Part shown: one piece after another, positions 25,516 to 40,149 of the stretch | Numbering within the stretch: position 1 is the stretch's first letter | Layout: each line of letters starts with the position of its first letter | Assembly (NCBI RefSeq): GCF_000003605.2 | Contig: NW_003126883.1 | Coordinates: 1,749,619-1,813,618, forward strand | Length of the DNA stretch: 64,000 nucleotides | Direction of reading: 5' to 3' | DNA from: Saccoglossus kowalevskii | Lineage: Eukaryota > Hemichordata > Enteropneusta > Harrimaniidae | Program-made: the position numbers and the translations under genes | The notes under the pieces: model-generated | What the model was told of the DNA's origin: nothing | Databases searched by the model: none | Seen by the model: the letters and a program-made list of their open reading frames with translations, nothing else

Positions 25516-28500
25516 CAAATAAACGTTATAACTTATTGCATTAAAGCATATAAAAAAGATAGATGAAAAAAAAACACGTTATTACACAAATAATAATTAC
25601 ACAAAAATAGAAAAATAAACAATGCCCAGTACAGTTGTACGTTAGTTCAGTGGTCGAGGAGTTTGGGGTGGAAAGAACCCTAAAAACAAGTGAGCTCGGT
25701 CCACGTGTCTATAGATATTTTATTTACCGCAAACATGTGATCAAAAACACATCTCGAAGCGACTATTTTAATTGTTCTTTCCTTTTCCACTTTTCTGGTT
25801 CATTAGAAAGATTGTCTCAGTAAGACCGCGCGAAAAGAAAAGAAAATGACGCATTTAACGAATTCCCCGCCACCCATTGTGAATGAGCTAGATTGTCAAA
25901 CAAAATCTCTTATTATGTAGAATTTCTTTAGCAGAAACTGCTAATCGAGTGGCCTTCAAGAGAAAAAAACGGAAATGCAGAAGTTAATTCATGCGATTGT
26001 ATTGTGACGTGACGGATGACATCATCATCGCGGGAAACAAAGCCAAAGCAACCCCCCCCCGTCAACAGACTTAATATTATTAAATCAGAAGAGTTCTCGT
26101 TTTCAAACTGGGAGTGTTGGAGTGTCGGCTTATTTACTCATCCCTGTATCGATACCGTTTGATTCGCGCCGTTTTGTAACGCTGAACCGTTTTTCATTGC
26201 GCATGATCGAACTCACACTATGCCAACATCCGGGCGAGACGACGTATCCTGCATTTTAATCTCTCGGTGCGTCTGGTCGTCTTCCTATAAGCCCCCGTCA
26301 AATTGGGAGAGAACAAGCAGGATGGCAACTCCCAGCTGGCTGGGCTACAACTAATTCCACCCTAATTCATCTTACTGATACTGTTGTTGTTAACAAAAAT
26401 ACGCGATATTTTAAACTCAATCCTCCATAACCTGGCATCAGTCGTTGCTCGTTTGCAACAAAAACACATGTAAAATGCCCTCGTGTTTTATAATATGAAC
26501 GATATGATATGATTTCTAGTAAATACTTGTTTTTGGTGTCCAAATTACAGCGTCTATTACGACGAAGCACACTAAAAGAATAAACCAAAGGTGGACTTTT
26601 TCATTGTTTAATTTTTGGCGGGAAAATAAAATCTTTATGTACATCCAAGACGACCATACTGCTTGATGATAAAGGAGCAGTTGTGTCAACTTCTATCATT
26701 CCTAGGTACACTTACACGCGCGTGCATTTCAACAATACGTTGAATAGATATTCAGCTTACAAATCTGATCAATAAATATTAATTTCAGATTTTCTCAAGT
26801 GAACATTATTCATATTCTAAACGCCATGCGCTTGGATCTTTTGAAAGGAACAAACGAATCGGAGATGTGTTCAGTTATTAAAACAAACTGGTGTTTTAAA
26901 CCCTCATCAGTCGGCGGCATCGTTGAGACGCCCCTGGGCAGAAAAGATGTTTTCGTCAAATCTCCGTGATTTTTGTTTGAGAGTGACATACCGCCAGCTG
27001 CCCCGCTACGGCGTCGATTAGCTTCTAACCCACTGGTACACGTGTTTCAGTCTACCGTTTAGTCACGTTAACAGTGGGTCTATGAAGCCGATTTCATCCC
27101 TCCTTGCTTGCTAGCTTACTTCACACTGTAACGGCCCGGGGGTAGTCGGTGCCTAGCTTTGGTGCGTTCGGGGAGCTAAAGCTGCCAGGTCTTTTGTGTC
27201 GCTCAAGTTTGTATTCTTCGGCCTGTTTTCCGCATATTTTCGCTTGAAAGCTCTGTATGTGCGTGTCAACAAAGGTGAGGCGGGCCAATGCATTTTCTTC
27301 CCTTCCATACTCGCATTTAAATAGATTGTCTCAACGAGATGCTAATGTAAATTGCGCCTCCTGGCATCGTTGCAGGCCTTTCTTTACCCTTTATTGTGGG
27401 GTGAGATTTAATTTTCCACCGATACTCCAGCTAAGTGGTGGAAATGTCATCTACACCGATCACAGCTTGGATCGTACTCAATCATGTACGCGGAGAATAC
27501 GGAGAATGGAAACACTTGGGCAAAACTAAACGCAGAGAAGAACGCACGCACATGTACCCGAACCGGGACGCTAAATCAGTACTCCGTTGGCAACACTCTT
27601 CCTTATTACATTAATACTGAATAATATTTATTTTCATTGGCGTTCTTGGGTCAATTACAGAATGAGATCCACACCTTCATTAAATGAACTCCATTCAGCT
27701 ACTGTACACTAATTCAATTGGGTTTTCAGCCTCCTTTCTCTGGAGCTCACATAGGATTCAAAGAATGCCCTCTAGTTTTCAATAAATCGCCTCTGTACAC
27801 ACAGATACATTTCATGGACGTAGGCGTTTCAGCTCGGTGTGCATGCCCGAGACGCCGGACCGAGTATGTCACGCTAATATAGTAGATTGATCTGGGTAAA
27901 TTGCGTATATTACTTTCAGTCGCCGAGCTTCCACAAAGTATCTTGCAAGTGTGACTAATATCTTCCAGAGAGCACAGAGCAAATACTTGTTAATAATTTA
28001 CACGAAAAAAATTAACGATGAATATCTGACCCGCTGATATGAATCGATTAAGGCGGGCAATATCCGTTCAGCGTGATGTAGTCGTTATAGGCAGGTGATT
28101 TCACCGACCAAACAAACTTCACGTACACATTTTTTTTGGAGTTTCTCTCTAGTAGTAATTGTTAAATCTAAAGCAACCCGTTTATTGCTTAACAGTGTTT
28201 GGTTTAAAAAAACAGCGCCCGGTTTGTTGACACCCTACCTCGAATGTCGCCGCGAACGGAGAGCTGGAGCTTCAAGAACCCCGATTATACCAGTTAGCTA
28301 TAGCAAGTACACCAGTGACATCGCATTTCAATTGATAAATCCGTAGAAAAATTATTGAAAGCGTAACAAGAATAAAAAACAGTGTTTGATTGCCAGCCTA
28401 AAACAAATATCAAATTTTCAATATGCATATATTATGTAATAGTAACCTACTATGTACACATTGCCCGCCCTACCGTAACTGTTCCCCGTTTTTTTTTCCT

Positions 28501-28700
28501 GAGAAGGTTGGTAAAAGGCCTCCTTTCAATAAACCCATACCACCCGCCATGCTTTCAAGAAGCAATAGCAACCTGGCGCGCACATTTTGGTCTCCGTCAT
28601 TGTCATTCATTGTGTCGCCCATTAAATGACTTTGTAATTAACCAGCCACGCTCATATTTTATATAAACATTTATTTTTGTTTTACTAACAGTCGCAATAT

Positions 28701-28740
28701 CAGTCAATGGACAAAACATTGCAATGCCGTATTTTTGTTT
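28701..28740 (+). repeat. diverged dispersed repeat, copy B
   Basis: CAGTC and an exact 17-base match TGGACAAAACATTGCAA (28708-28724), then GTATTTTTGTTTT, as in copy A 3.2 kb to the left. CATCAAAGC here versus CATTAAAGC there may extend the similarity. Confidence 0.35.
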
Positions 28741-30650
28741 TATTTCATCAAAGCGAAGCGGAAAAGAATTTAAAAGTTAGTCGCCGAAGGCCGTGTTTTA
28801 TGGGCATTGCATGACATCGAGTGGGGTGTATTGGCCCTTTCTAGTTGACATCCTGGCTAATTTGTTATCAAAACTACCTTTGTTCCGACGTTAATTGCGT
28901 CGCTCTTTTCAGAGTCAATGCCTCTTCTTCTCCCCCTTTGGTGATATTTCTATGATGTGCATTTCAGTAATAACATTATATTAGGGGGTAATAGAATTAC
29001 AGACTGTTTATAGTTTGCTACACTAGCGCGACTCTCTCAGGATTATCACTCAATCCATAACATCACGTGACCGTTACTTTTTTTCAAGCCTCGCTGTTTC
29101 CCATCATGCATAGGGTACAGGAAATGAAAGCAGAGCAGATTTCCCTGCCTAATTTTGGTATATTATCTAAGTATATGGTTATGTCATATTTTTAGGAAAT
29201 TCCACCTTTTTTTCTCATGTGAACTTTTCTGTTTCTTGCAATGGTATCATGATATATGTCAAGCTTGCGGGTGAGCCCGCTTGAAAATAAAGAACATCAT
29301 ATAATCGACTTTTAAAATAACGTAAACAATTTCGAAACAACAATCAATACATATACATATACACTGAAACCCCAACGTTCGTTTGTTTGCGACCCTTCCG
29401 TGACGCGCTGACGTTGTTCTCGTCGCGGTAATTATAAAACACGTACCTTTATCGTCTTCAATATTATCAACACGGAACACTAATTGTTTTCAAAGTTTCT
29501 GTACTAATTGTTTCCAGTTGCTTCCAGTATGACATTTTACTTCCCAACAACGACTGCGAGTGTATCCTTCGATCCCCGTATACAACAAGAAATATGTTAT
29601 ATTGGTAACATTTTTAGTGTCAGTAATGTGACCAAAAAAAATGAAATAATTTGTTGTAGAATATATGTTCTATCTTCTTGGATATAGAATTATTGTTGTA
29701 CAAATGTTATTGAATAAACAAAGGAACTTAACTCTAACATTTGCGCACGTTTCCAATCAATTAAAACGTTCTCCCTTCACTAATTTAGTACATTTACAAA
29801 TTCGTAAAATTAATTTATCAATAAAAAGTATCAAAACCAAATTGTGTGTGTTAATATGGACACGGTTTGATATAACGAAGTCGTGATTTGTTTTTAAAAC
29901 AATATAGCATTCCTATTTGGAAGGAGAACACTTTGAAATATGGGTAGTAGATTGGGCTTGGCATACATCAACACATCACATAGTTGTGGATAGATAGGAT
30001 ATCTTTGTTTTAAAGTCATAATTACAGCTGAAAAAAGAAAACATATCAAAACGGTATCAGCCTAGTAAAAGTAGATGTATGTTTTGTTTCAATATAGATG
30101 GAGTACGATAACAGCATATCTGATTATATCACATATCTCCCAAGTAATCACTTTCAAATCCTATGTATTTGGACGCATTAAGTCAAAAAAATACTCGCGT
30201 CCTAGAATAATTGTCATAAAAAACTAGTAACGGATAACTGCTCTATTAAATAAATTGAACATACGCCAAGTGCTAAGGTAGATGTAGGGAGTTGACCTCA
30301 GTTACAATATGTTGTCTAAGCTCTACGTATCAGCTAAAAATCATCGAAAGGGCAAGGTGCGCTGACCCGCTCACCCATACGTCTTTCTTGGCAATAATAT
30401 GATGGAAAAGGGGACGGTGAGTGACAGGAGGCAGGCTCGCTGTTGTCACGGCATCCAACACCTTGGGATAATGTATGCTAAGCTGGTGTGGATGCGACAG
30501 AGTAAACTAGCTTTGTAATGTAACATATTTATATAAAATACACACACCGTCAGCTTTGAGCGTTTACGTTGAAATGAGGTCATTTTATCCCCTTGATTCT
30601 GTATCCCTGGCTAAATAATATGAAAGGCGTAAAAGTTGACAGTTTGCGCG

Positions 30651-30678
<28 letters not shown>
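30651..30678 (+). repeat. T28 homopolymer
   Basis: An uninterrupted run of 28 T. It could be the reverse of a poly-A tail of an old retroposed element, but no SINE or LINE body is recognisable beside it. Confidence 0.95.
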
Positions 30679-30681
<3 letters not shown>

Positions 30682-33600
30682 TAACAATAGCGAGGGGGAA
30701 AGCTGGACGTATAGCACAGAATCCACTCCTTTATTCAGTCACATCATAATGGAGTATATCGAAGTACACTATGCATTTAGCTACACCCCCTCTGCGAGGC
30801 TTATATTTGTCAATGCGATGACAACATATGTGGCAACAAACAAACAAAAGAAATGTGAATATTGCGTTTTATTATAACCCATACTATAACAATCGTCCTT
30901 GGCAGCATCGTTACGTAGCCCAACAGTACATAGGGAGCCTATCACCTGTCTCCATGTATACACTCGAACAAACACCACCTCCATGATACAGAGCAATTTC
31001 ATTCGCACGTTCCAGGCTATTATCATACCATGCAGCTATTTCCATTTTTTTAAAAAAGACAAAAAAAAAATCGCAATTTTGGGATAAATTTTGGTTCTAT
31101 TCAATATAAAACGATGACAGTTTGTGAAAAAGAAAAGTTTTTTTGAAAAAATGTTTCAAGTTACTGCTTGAAAACAAAAATCTTACCGAGCTTTCCTTTT
31201 TTGGCGGGAAAGATGAGTTGAACTCCGATGCCATAATGATAAACGAATAGTGACAACTCAATGCATTATTAAGCTTAAAAGTTGGCAGTAATGCTGTCGT
31301 GTACCCGGGGTATCACAATGTTTTGGATAATTGATCACATGGGTACGTTGTCATAATAGACCCGATCACGTGGACAAAGAACTGAGATCACTACGTCTCT
31401 TTCTTTTACACATTTCTCACAAATACAAGTGAAATATTAATATTACAAATTCTGCAAAGTGTACATGTTTATTCGTAACCCTATACTTCGCATCGCCCCG
31501 AGCTAACCAGGCGATTGTCTTGCCGTACTTGTCAACCTAATTGAAAAGCGCTTGCAGTATTTACTTTTTAATTTGGAGATATTGTGGTAAAATTGCCATA
31601 AAATTACTTGGGAGTCGACATAGTCTCGTCGCAAGATTAAATGTCCACTATGGATTGCAAGCGGTAGTCACCGCTCGCGTTCAATGGTGGCGAAACAAAA
31701 AAATGAGCAACCAGGGAAAATGCGAGAAATATATTTAAGTGTCATCATATGGATGGTAAACTTTTTTCTGGTTTCTTGTATATTAACAGCCGCACTGTAA
31801 TCAATAAATGTGTAAACTAAGCTGGCTGGAAAGAATTTAATAAAACTGAAATAATACAATGTTTTCTTGCCGCTGGCATCTTTACTGCAGAGGTCCGCAG
31901 TGTAAAAGCGACCTGGCCATTCATTGTATGGTCCCAATGTTGACAAAGCTAGTGGATGTCGACAGCGTACCCATGCCACACACATAGCGCTGTAAATGAA
32001 GAAAACATTACTCAACAACCATAATTTTACAATTGCAAACTTAACAAACTCAGAGCTATTTTGTTCTATCCGGGTCCGAACTGTCGGGTCTGGCGGTAGA
32101 AACCATCTAAAAACTCGTTGATGGAGACGGTACAATAACTTGAATCATGATGGCACGCCCTTGGTTGAGGTTCGCCATCGTCGCAGAGAGTCGGGTTATC
32201 AGAAACTCGCTCATGACTCTGTAAGAAAACGCAAAGCGACGACAAAAACAATGCTGTCTCGTAATTTTAGTATTATTCGTTTAGTTTTCGGAGTGTCCTA
32301 ATTTGTTCAACTCTATTATGTGTTTAGCAACGTGAGATAACTCTACAGTAACTCCAGGCCATTTTATTTATGTCCAGTGACCTTTTTTGACTTCAACCAA
32401 TTAGTTGTGGGGATACCAGGATACCGGCCTAATCAAACGAATTGTTCTTGTTATTAATTAATATGATACTTGAGCCAGTTGGCAACAAACCTTACAACTA
32501 TGATGCAGTGGATATACCGACAAATACGTGTCAAGAAAACGTCGGGAGTCTGGCGTACCACTCACAATTCCAATTAGCAGATTATCATGAAGCCTGACCC
32601 CCTCATTAGTCAACACCGTTCTGACCTCCGAGTTTAAAGTAAATAAAGCAAAAACGTACCTTCTTGTTGGCCCCGGAGAAAGTTTTGAAAAGCGTCAAGA
32701 CTATTTCGTTAATTTGGATGTATGTAGTATTAAAACGTGATTGATTAAAGTAGCCTAGGTGATTGACGTCATATTTTTAAAATGATGTAATTGATGATAG
32801 GTAAATTAGTAACAACATATCGCCTAACTGTGCAGTGTGTCGGAAAGTTTTCCTTTTTAATATATTTCTAATAAAAATGTTTAGTTATCAAAAAAGCCCG
32901 TCTGAAAACCTATTCTCCGCGGTGTTTTGTCTTATAAATATGGAATATCTTACTAATTGCGATGGAGTTCTTTAATTCGAACGCTGATTTTGGGAATTCA
33001 AATCACTAGAATACAAAGTTTCTTCAAATAGGAACAAATTCAAAGAGCAATAGCTGGTAGGTATATAGTTTTCACATTTGTTGAGAAACACTGATTGTCA
33101 TCACGATGAACATGTATTTCATAAGTACAAATGACATTTTTCTATGTCGTATCAAACTCTCTGAACTCTACGGAATATAGTATATTCCATGATTATATCA
33201 TAGGGTTTATGATTATAACGACTCTGTAATGTGAGTTGAAAAATAGTGAGACCTGGCGGCAGCCGGGGTAATTTAATAAGTCTCCGCTCTTTTAAGAAGC
33301 TTCTCCGAAGATGCTATCTATTTAGCAGACACACCTACCATACCCTATAAGACGATCTTTGAAACAACGGAATCTGACGTCACATGGTAGACGAATTTAA
33401 CACGTGTAGTTCGATAAATCGTTAGAATCCCTTAAACAACTCCGAGGGCAGCTGTTTCCCGACTTTGTAATTTGAAACTGAGTCGTACATTTAGAGTAAC
33501 ACTAACCCAAGAAAAGTTTTTTTTTTCTCTATCGCTGTAAAGTGGTGTTCGGAAAAAAATCTATCATCGGCCATTTTCTAGCAGGGAGCTTAAATTGAAT

Positions 33601-36600
33601 TAAAATCAAAACTTTTTCTGGAAGTTTCGACCGCTTTTTGTTTGTTTTGTGTTCACATACGTATTCGTGACATCATCCGGCTCAAGTGTTCAACTACTTT
33701 GGTTATTACATTGTAATTAAAAGTGGGCAAGTTTAAAAGAAATTGTTTTAATCTGACAACAGAGGGAATAACTAAAGAATGCTGCCCCGTAACTCTCAGG
33801 TTAAGAGTGAGTCAGGATTGAATTTCGTTGAATTATTTATAACCGTGCCTCTCACTGTGAGAAAGAGTAAATAGTACAGTAGGTGTTTAGAACCAGGTAG
33901 CCAATCTCTCTCTCACGTTGGATAAACAACTTTGAAATTAAGATGTACATTGAAGTCAACAAAAAACTTTGTTGTAGAATCGCCATTTCTACGGGATCGA
34001 AGTGACAGTTACACTGGTTTGATCCAAGAATACCAAATGCAAATCATCTTAAGAATACTTTGTCTAATGTGTTTGTTGGGGGGTAACGAATCGAGGATGT
34101 CCGTGGTGGGAAAGACGGGTTACGTGAGATACAACATCGACAGCCCGGGATGTAAACATCTCGTTGTTGAATATTAATGCTTGTCCCATTACAGTGACAT
34201 CAGACCGTTGTTTAATTAAGAACAGCCTGGTTGAAATACGTCACTTAGTAGTAACGGGGCTTGTTTAAACTCCCCGCTACTAGAAACAGCATGTGTTGGG
34301 TTTTATTTGTAAAATTCACTTTTCCTTCCATCAGTCATGTTCTTTAATGAGATCGAGTGAAACTTTATTTTGGCCACGAATGATTTTGTTTGTTTGGTTT
34401 GGTTTGGTCGTGCGTAGAATCCCTTATGTCGAACTACAACATAATGTTAAATTGTGATTTTAAGTGTATATATTTCGATTACGTGCGTTATTACTACTAA
34501 ATCGTGCGATAAAATTCGATTCAGTTTAAGCGATTTAAAAAAATGCCATAGGAAAGACAAGAACCGATGTTGTTTACCACGGAGTCCCATCGTGCCTGTA
34601 ACTGTGAGCTCTTGACAAGCCTTCAGTGAAAATAAACACGTTCGTATAGTGTCGAAGTTGGATAGTGCGATCATTACGAGTTAGTGTTCAAATTATTGAA
34701 CTAACATTCCCTCGCGCTGCAACAAAAAACACCATTCTTTGCTTATAAAAAGCCAAAGATAGCCATCTAAAGGTGTTTTAGCGAGAATTGGGGACCCATT
34801 GTAGGGCTTCCATTCCAGCGAAAATGCTGAACAAAAGTAACTTTTTTTATTGGCACGCGTAAACGTGCACATTAAGATACATCAAATGTGTTATCGGGCT
34901 GCAGCTCCTGCATAGATGTTCGGTGACCACGAATAAGCTGCATTGTCGCGGCATTGAGACAGAATGTCATGTCAAGGGGCAGCAGGTAAACGCAAAATAA
35001 AATAAAAACGTTTTAAAATTCATTTGGGGCACTTCAATAAAGAAAGACTACACAATGACGTAACCAAAGAACATCAGGGGGTGATCTAGTTGTCGCTGAA
35101 CTTTTCTACAGAAATGACAATACCACGAGTTCTTCTTTTCTAGTGTTTGTGTGATCATCTTTGAGTGACAGTTCGACTCGTTTGGTGGAAAACAAGCATT
35201 CGAGACTGTCTTTTCGATAGCTTTTAAAAGCCAATCATCAGACAGAGCTATCACTCTTAGAAATTCACCAAGTAGAGTCAATTGCACAAGCAGTAGTTAG
35301 ATAAAAACATTGGCAATGTAGCCTTTCACATGACTCTATAATGATCGTCATCAGTATAGATTTATACTGTTGTAAAATGGTATTCGTTTAGGCAATCGAG
35401 AAGCGCTGTTACTGTGACTGTGTTGAAATATAATGAGAGAAACCGATGATCGGTAAACAGCTTCACACACGCATTCTCGTTCTTCTCATCCCTATTATTG
35501 CCAGTGTTGTGGTTTTGCTCGCCGGGTAAATAACAAAACGACCCGTGAGTTTGGAGAGAGGTGCGCGGCTTGAGTTCATGCACACGGAATGCTACGATCT
35601 GTAGAAATAGGATGAATTTCATTCGGAATTTAAGCAATGGACTTAGGAATTGTTATACGACAAAACATACTATTCCCGCCTTTCTATGTCAGTTCATAGT
35701 TGTTACTAATTCACATTATTTCGAATGGGTAAACGTATAACCTCCCACAAGAGATGGAATGTTAGTTGTTCTAGAATTCGTCTCACAATAATGGTTTTGG
35801 AAACAAGACACCCGATCAACAGTGCAAGTGCTTTCATCCATTGCATGTAGTATATATATGTGTCCAAAACACAATTCGATACAAAATACAATTCTATATT
35901 CTCGGCCCATGGTATCTTTTCCTCTTAGGGGAATGTTATTTTATTGGCAATGATTAATGATGAGAAAGCGGGGGTTTTGGTATCCTATCATAAACAGGAA
36001 TTCCTCAAGTCAAACTGTCGTTCCAACATAGGCTACATATACGTGATTCCTTACATGTCCAATTACGCCCAATGTGCCACGTGACACATCCCTATTTTTT
36101 TTTGTTTAAAGTCAAAGTCATGATCAACTTTTTGTATATATTGATAATATATGGCGGTAGCCTAGGAGACGAGAGATATCGACAACGCATTAAGGTCTTC
36201 TCCCTGTTAATGTCATTCAGCCCGGAGGCCATACATGTCAGATAAAGACCAGAATGAAACGATGTTGTGGAGCAAAAAAAACATCATCAAAACCATAAAC
36301 ACCACAAATAGTGTAAAATAAAAAGTCACTCGCATCTGTTTCATATTTGTGATTTCTTTGCCAAAGAAAAAAAACACATCAGAAAAAGATAAGTCAGAAA
36401 AAGATAAATACAAAAAAGTAACTCGAAACATACACGTGTACAATTGCATTGGTGTATTTCAATTAGTCAGACGTGGACTCAACATATGCGCGTTATCTTT
36501 AAACCACGAAGCCAAAAATGTCGTGTTTATTTTGATTAACTTCGTTCATTTTTAGACCGCCTGTTTAGCTAGTATTGACGGGAATTATCTTTATGAAAGA

Positions 36601-37725
36601 AGGCAATGGTGTAGCCTCGAATCATCAATTGTAAAAGGTAATTTTTTAGGGTCATATGATTTACAAATATAGGGACGTATTTTGGTTACATGAAAATAAT
36701 TTTAAAGAAACCATTCATAATTATCGTTGTGTTGCGAATCAGTTACTAGTACTTGAATATTGCAAGAGTTTTTATTCTAATAATTAGCATAGTTACAATT
36801 TTAGTGAAGTGATTAATAAACCAAATTGTGAAAGTATCTGTGATTTATAACACATGCATATTTTTAAAAACCTTTCAATTATCATAATTCGTATAAATAT
36901 TTTTAATCTTTAAGTCCGTTGCTATTTTGAGAAGCAAATATTTTGTTAGTTAGTGTTTCGTATAAAAAATCGAACACTTGAATTGCAGACATATAACTCT
37001 ATTCATCTTCCCCTCGCTAATCCAACAACCCGACTATTCGTTTTTTTTAAAGAATTTGCACGGCGCTGTAACGGCGGAGCACTGAAGCTGAAAATTCCTA
37101 CAAGGAAAACAATTGAGGCTTGAATTTCACTTGTCATTCTCTGAGCTTATGAGGCATGATACTCAGTCCGGAATGAAATATTAAAAATCCAAACTACACG
37201 AAATAGGGGCAATCTATGTAATGGCGCGTGCCTGCAAGTGACGCTGAATCTTTTCCAAGATCGTCATGGACAAGGTCCCGATGGCACACTAGCCCCAATA
37301 CATAGACGAAGGCAACAATGCGTACACCCTGCTCTGTACAGTCATTAGATTTTTTTAAATATATTATGTATTTTTGTATTATGCGTGCTATGAAGGGTGG
37401 TAATTGATGCTGAAATTGTACAGATTTCTGCAGACAGTTAGAGGTGCATGTTCATGGATGACTTGGTAAATAGGTATTGATAATAACAGACGTGAAACCA
37501 AGAAGATTGTCTGGGTAATGAAGATAGATGGACGGTGAGACGATCTCAATTCGCATCTGCCATTCTCGTGGATTGTAAACGATGTGAAAATACGAAATAC
37601 GACTCTTGCTCGCACGTGACGTTTTCTCAGCAGACAAAAACATTTAGCTTGAATCAATTTCAAATAACTTCCCTGCCCTACAAAAAAAATTATGAAAAAA
37701 ATGAAATCCTACTAATTTTTTCAAG
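30679..37725. other. non-coding stretch
   Basis: No supportable gene. A 155-codon minus frame at 31668-32135 is the longest but has no recognisable domain or codon signature. A TATAAAAAG lies near 34744 with no convincing open frame downstream. Confidence 0.5.
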
Positions 37726-37727
37726 TA

Positions 37728-37918
37728 CTGATCTATGTCAGCGTGCTGATGACTCCGGAAATTGCGGACATTTGTTGGGAAAATTCTGCGATAAAAATTC
37801 GGAAATGTTTGACAGGCTAGACGCCCCCTCGGCAGATAGACTGCATGAGGTCACCGTTGAAGAAGTAGAACGCGTTGTATTAATCGACGGAAACAAAACA
37901 AGGAACCCGACATACCAC
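37728..37918 (+). pseudogene. decayed LINE-like (CR1/L2/jockey-type) ORF2 fragment
   Basis: The frame reads GKFCDKNSEMFDRLDAP, then HEVTVEEVERVV and GNKTRNP. This resembles the linker between endonuclease and reverse transcriptase in non-LTR retrotransposons (FF-DKI, R-LD, F-VTEEEV, KTC-LDPIPT). A one-base shift at the end would give DIP, as expected for the DPIPT motif, and the frame stops at 37919. No reverse-transcriptase core follows. It is a relic; the family match is from memory. Confidence 0.5.
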
Positions 37919-37921
37919 TGA

Positions 37922-40120
37922 ATTCAGCACACACAATGATATTGCAAGCAATTATTCGATCTGTAATTAGACATTTCTCTAAAGACTAAAAGACCATCAA
38001 TGTTTCTGTGTTATTATCTAATTTATGCGTGCCATACACGGCAAGTATTGGCACCTCCCATTTGCTTTTGTTATAACATTGACTGACTGACAACGTTTTT
38101 TTTTTCCTACTCAACCTCATGGTCCGTATTATGTCACGTATACCAAACAGTAAATTGAATCGAAAATCTAATTTATAGCACACAAAAATCGATAAAAGTT
38201 CAACTTGTTCGTGAACTTGGTGACATTGCTGGTTCTCGTTCCAAATTGAGTCGGAGGCTCTATATATAGCTGTGTTGGTAACAGAGCTGTCAGTCTGCGA
38301 GTACAATGTGGGTACAATGGTAACGGAGCTATCGCAGTGTTACCATCCGGAGACTCGATGTATACGTTTTCGCATCCCAATAGACACAACGAATTAACGC
38401 AAAATGTTGCGGGAAATCTTACTTTCATGATATACAATGTGAACACAGTGTATTTAGCGTTGATCATTCGTAAAACGTACAAACAAAAACTATAATTCAG
38501 TGCTATAAGTCGCGGTGTATCAGTGGAGCGAACCTGCCCCGAGCCTCACTTAGTGTAAATTTAGTGCATTCTCTTCACCGTCGAGTCAATTCTAAAATTA
38601 CTTTCATGCAATTGACTCGTATTCCTCTACCCATTTCTGTGGTATTGGCCTTTGATTTTGTGTGAGAGCCGGATATTTCAAGATGGCGAGTTTCAGAATA
38701 ATATAATAGTGCGATCATTGTCTTTTTGGCCTTTTCAGTATGAAAACACTTCGTGTAAATACACAACCATCGCTACCACGCATGCTTGGCGACCTCTCCT
38801 ATACAACATTTCGTTGTGTTTAGTTAGACGCTTATCATGCTGCACGTTCAACAAACATCGCCATACAGTGAACTCGCTCGCCATATACTAACGAAAAAAC
38901 AACAGCATTAACAGCACATATTTTGCAAAAACAACAAAATTAATCACATAATCAACCCACACCCCTTCCAGAATTATAAATATTATTAATTATATTCGTG
39001 GTATACAGTGCTACCATAAACAACGAGCATAACGAATTTAAATTTAAGTACTAGTACAATATTCTTTCCTATTTGTGTTGACTAAAGTCCCCCAATCGTT
39101 CTGTGTATTTCCTCACGTGCCACCAAAACGACAGCTTTCCACCTCTACCGCTAATCGATCCCCAAGTATATGGGATTAACGAGAGAAAAGTACACACGCA
39201 TTTAGCATTATAAAAGAAATGGAGATTTGTTTTAAACGGTAAGGAAATTAACAAAATTGTCGTTTAAACCAGCGGACGGGGTAATAATATTATATCATCG
39301 CCGTCGAGTTAGACGGGATAAAACACGGTATATTCGTTCACTGGTAACAACGAATTCGCCTGTTCAACGTTGTCCCTGTTATGGCAAATATATACCGCTC
39401 ACATTCGCACGGAAATAACGTTAGAAGCATACCCGAGAGAAACGTACTCGATAGAGATGTCAAACGCGACAGCCAGTGAAAATACACTTAGTCAATAACA
39501 ATGCAGATACAGTAAACTCCTATCACCAATTTATAAACGAAATTGTCGTAGATTGGGTTTTTACGTGGCATTTCGTACCTGTTATATTTACGCCATGTTT
39601 TGCGGTAAATAAAACGTGTACTTGCGTAAAATTTAGGGGGAGATAAAGTCGAATTTCGAACGAATGAATGTGGTAGTCTGTGGGAAAAATAAAATGACTT
39701 ATAGAGACACAATACGCCGGTGTTAGTATTCCCGTTGATAGACGTAAGGGAACGCCCGCTGTACTGTAGTCCGGTGTATAGTGTTTTTGACACCAGTTTA
39801 TCGTTGCTGATTTACGGGAACGCGCAAAAATACACACCTCCAAGCAGTGCTGATTTGTTCTAATTTGAAGATACGCAATTACCACATTCATACGGTGTCC
39901 AGCCTTGCTTGTTTTTCTTCACCTACAAAAACGATGTAAATTAATGAGCCGTTTAACACCCCGTCAATAGCAATAGGCGTGACTGTAAGTGTTTTTTTCT
40001 CGCCCGTTTCTTGACACCAGGTGAATGCGGAAATTACGGTCCGCGAACGGAAAAAAATACCACACACTCGTCGATTAACATGGTTCTATAAAACAATTCT
40101 ATAATCTAAATTTATCTGAC
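37922..40120. other. non-coding stretch
   Basis: No gene recognised. A minus frame of 122 codons at 39523-39891 shows no domain. An AAGATGGCGAG word lies at about 38681. Confidence 0.5.
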
Positions 40121-40149
40121 GAACTAAAATGTGTCGATACAAACAAGGA

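Larger units (their letters stand above)
19209..30650. other. non-coding stretch
   Basis: No gene recognised. It contains the G-rich tract and the candidate element listed separately, C runs near 24812 and 26051, and a diverged repeat pair (25477 and 28701). Open frames up to about 120 codons show no family signature. Confidence 0.5.

Noticed and set aside
31668-32135. 155-codon minus frame
   Set aside because: About two frames of this length are expected by chance in 64 kb; no domain, signal peptide or splice support was recognised.
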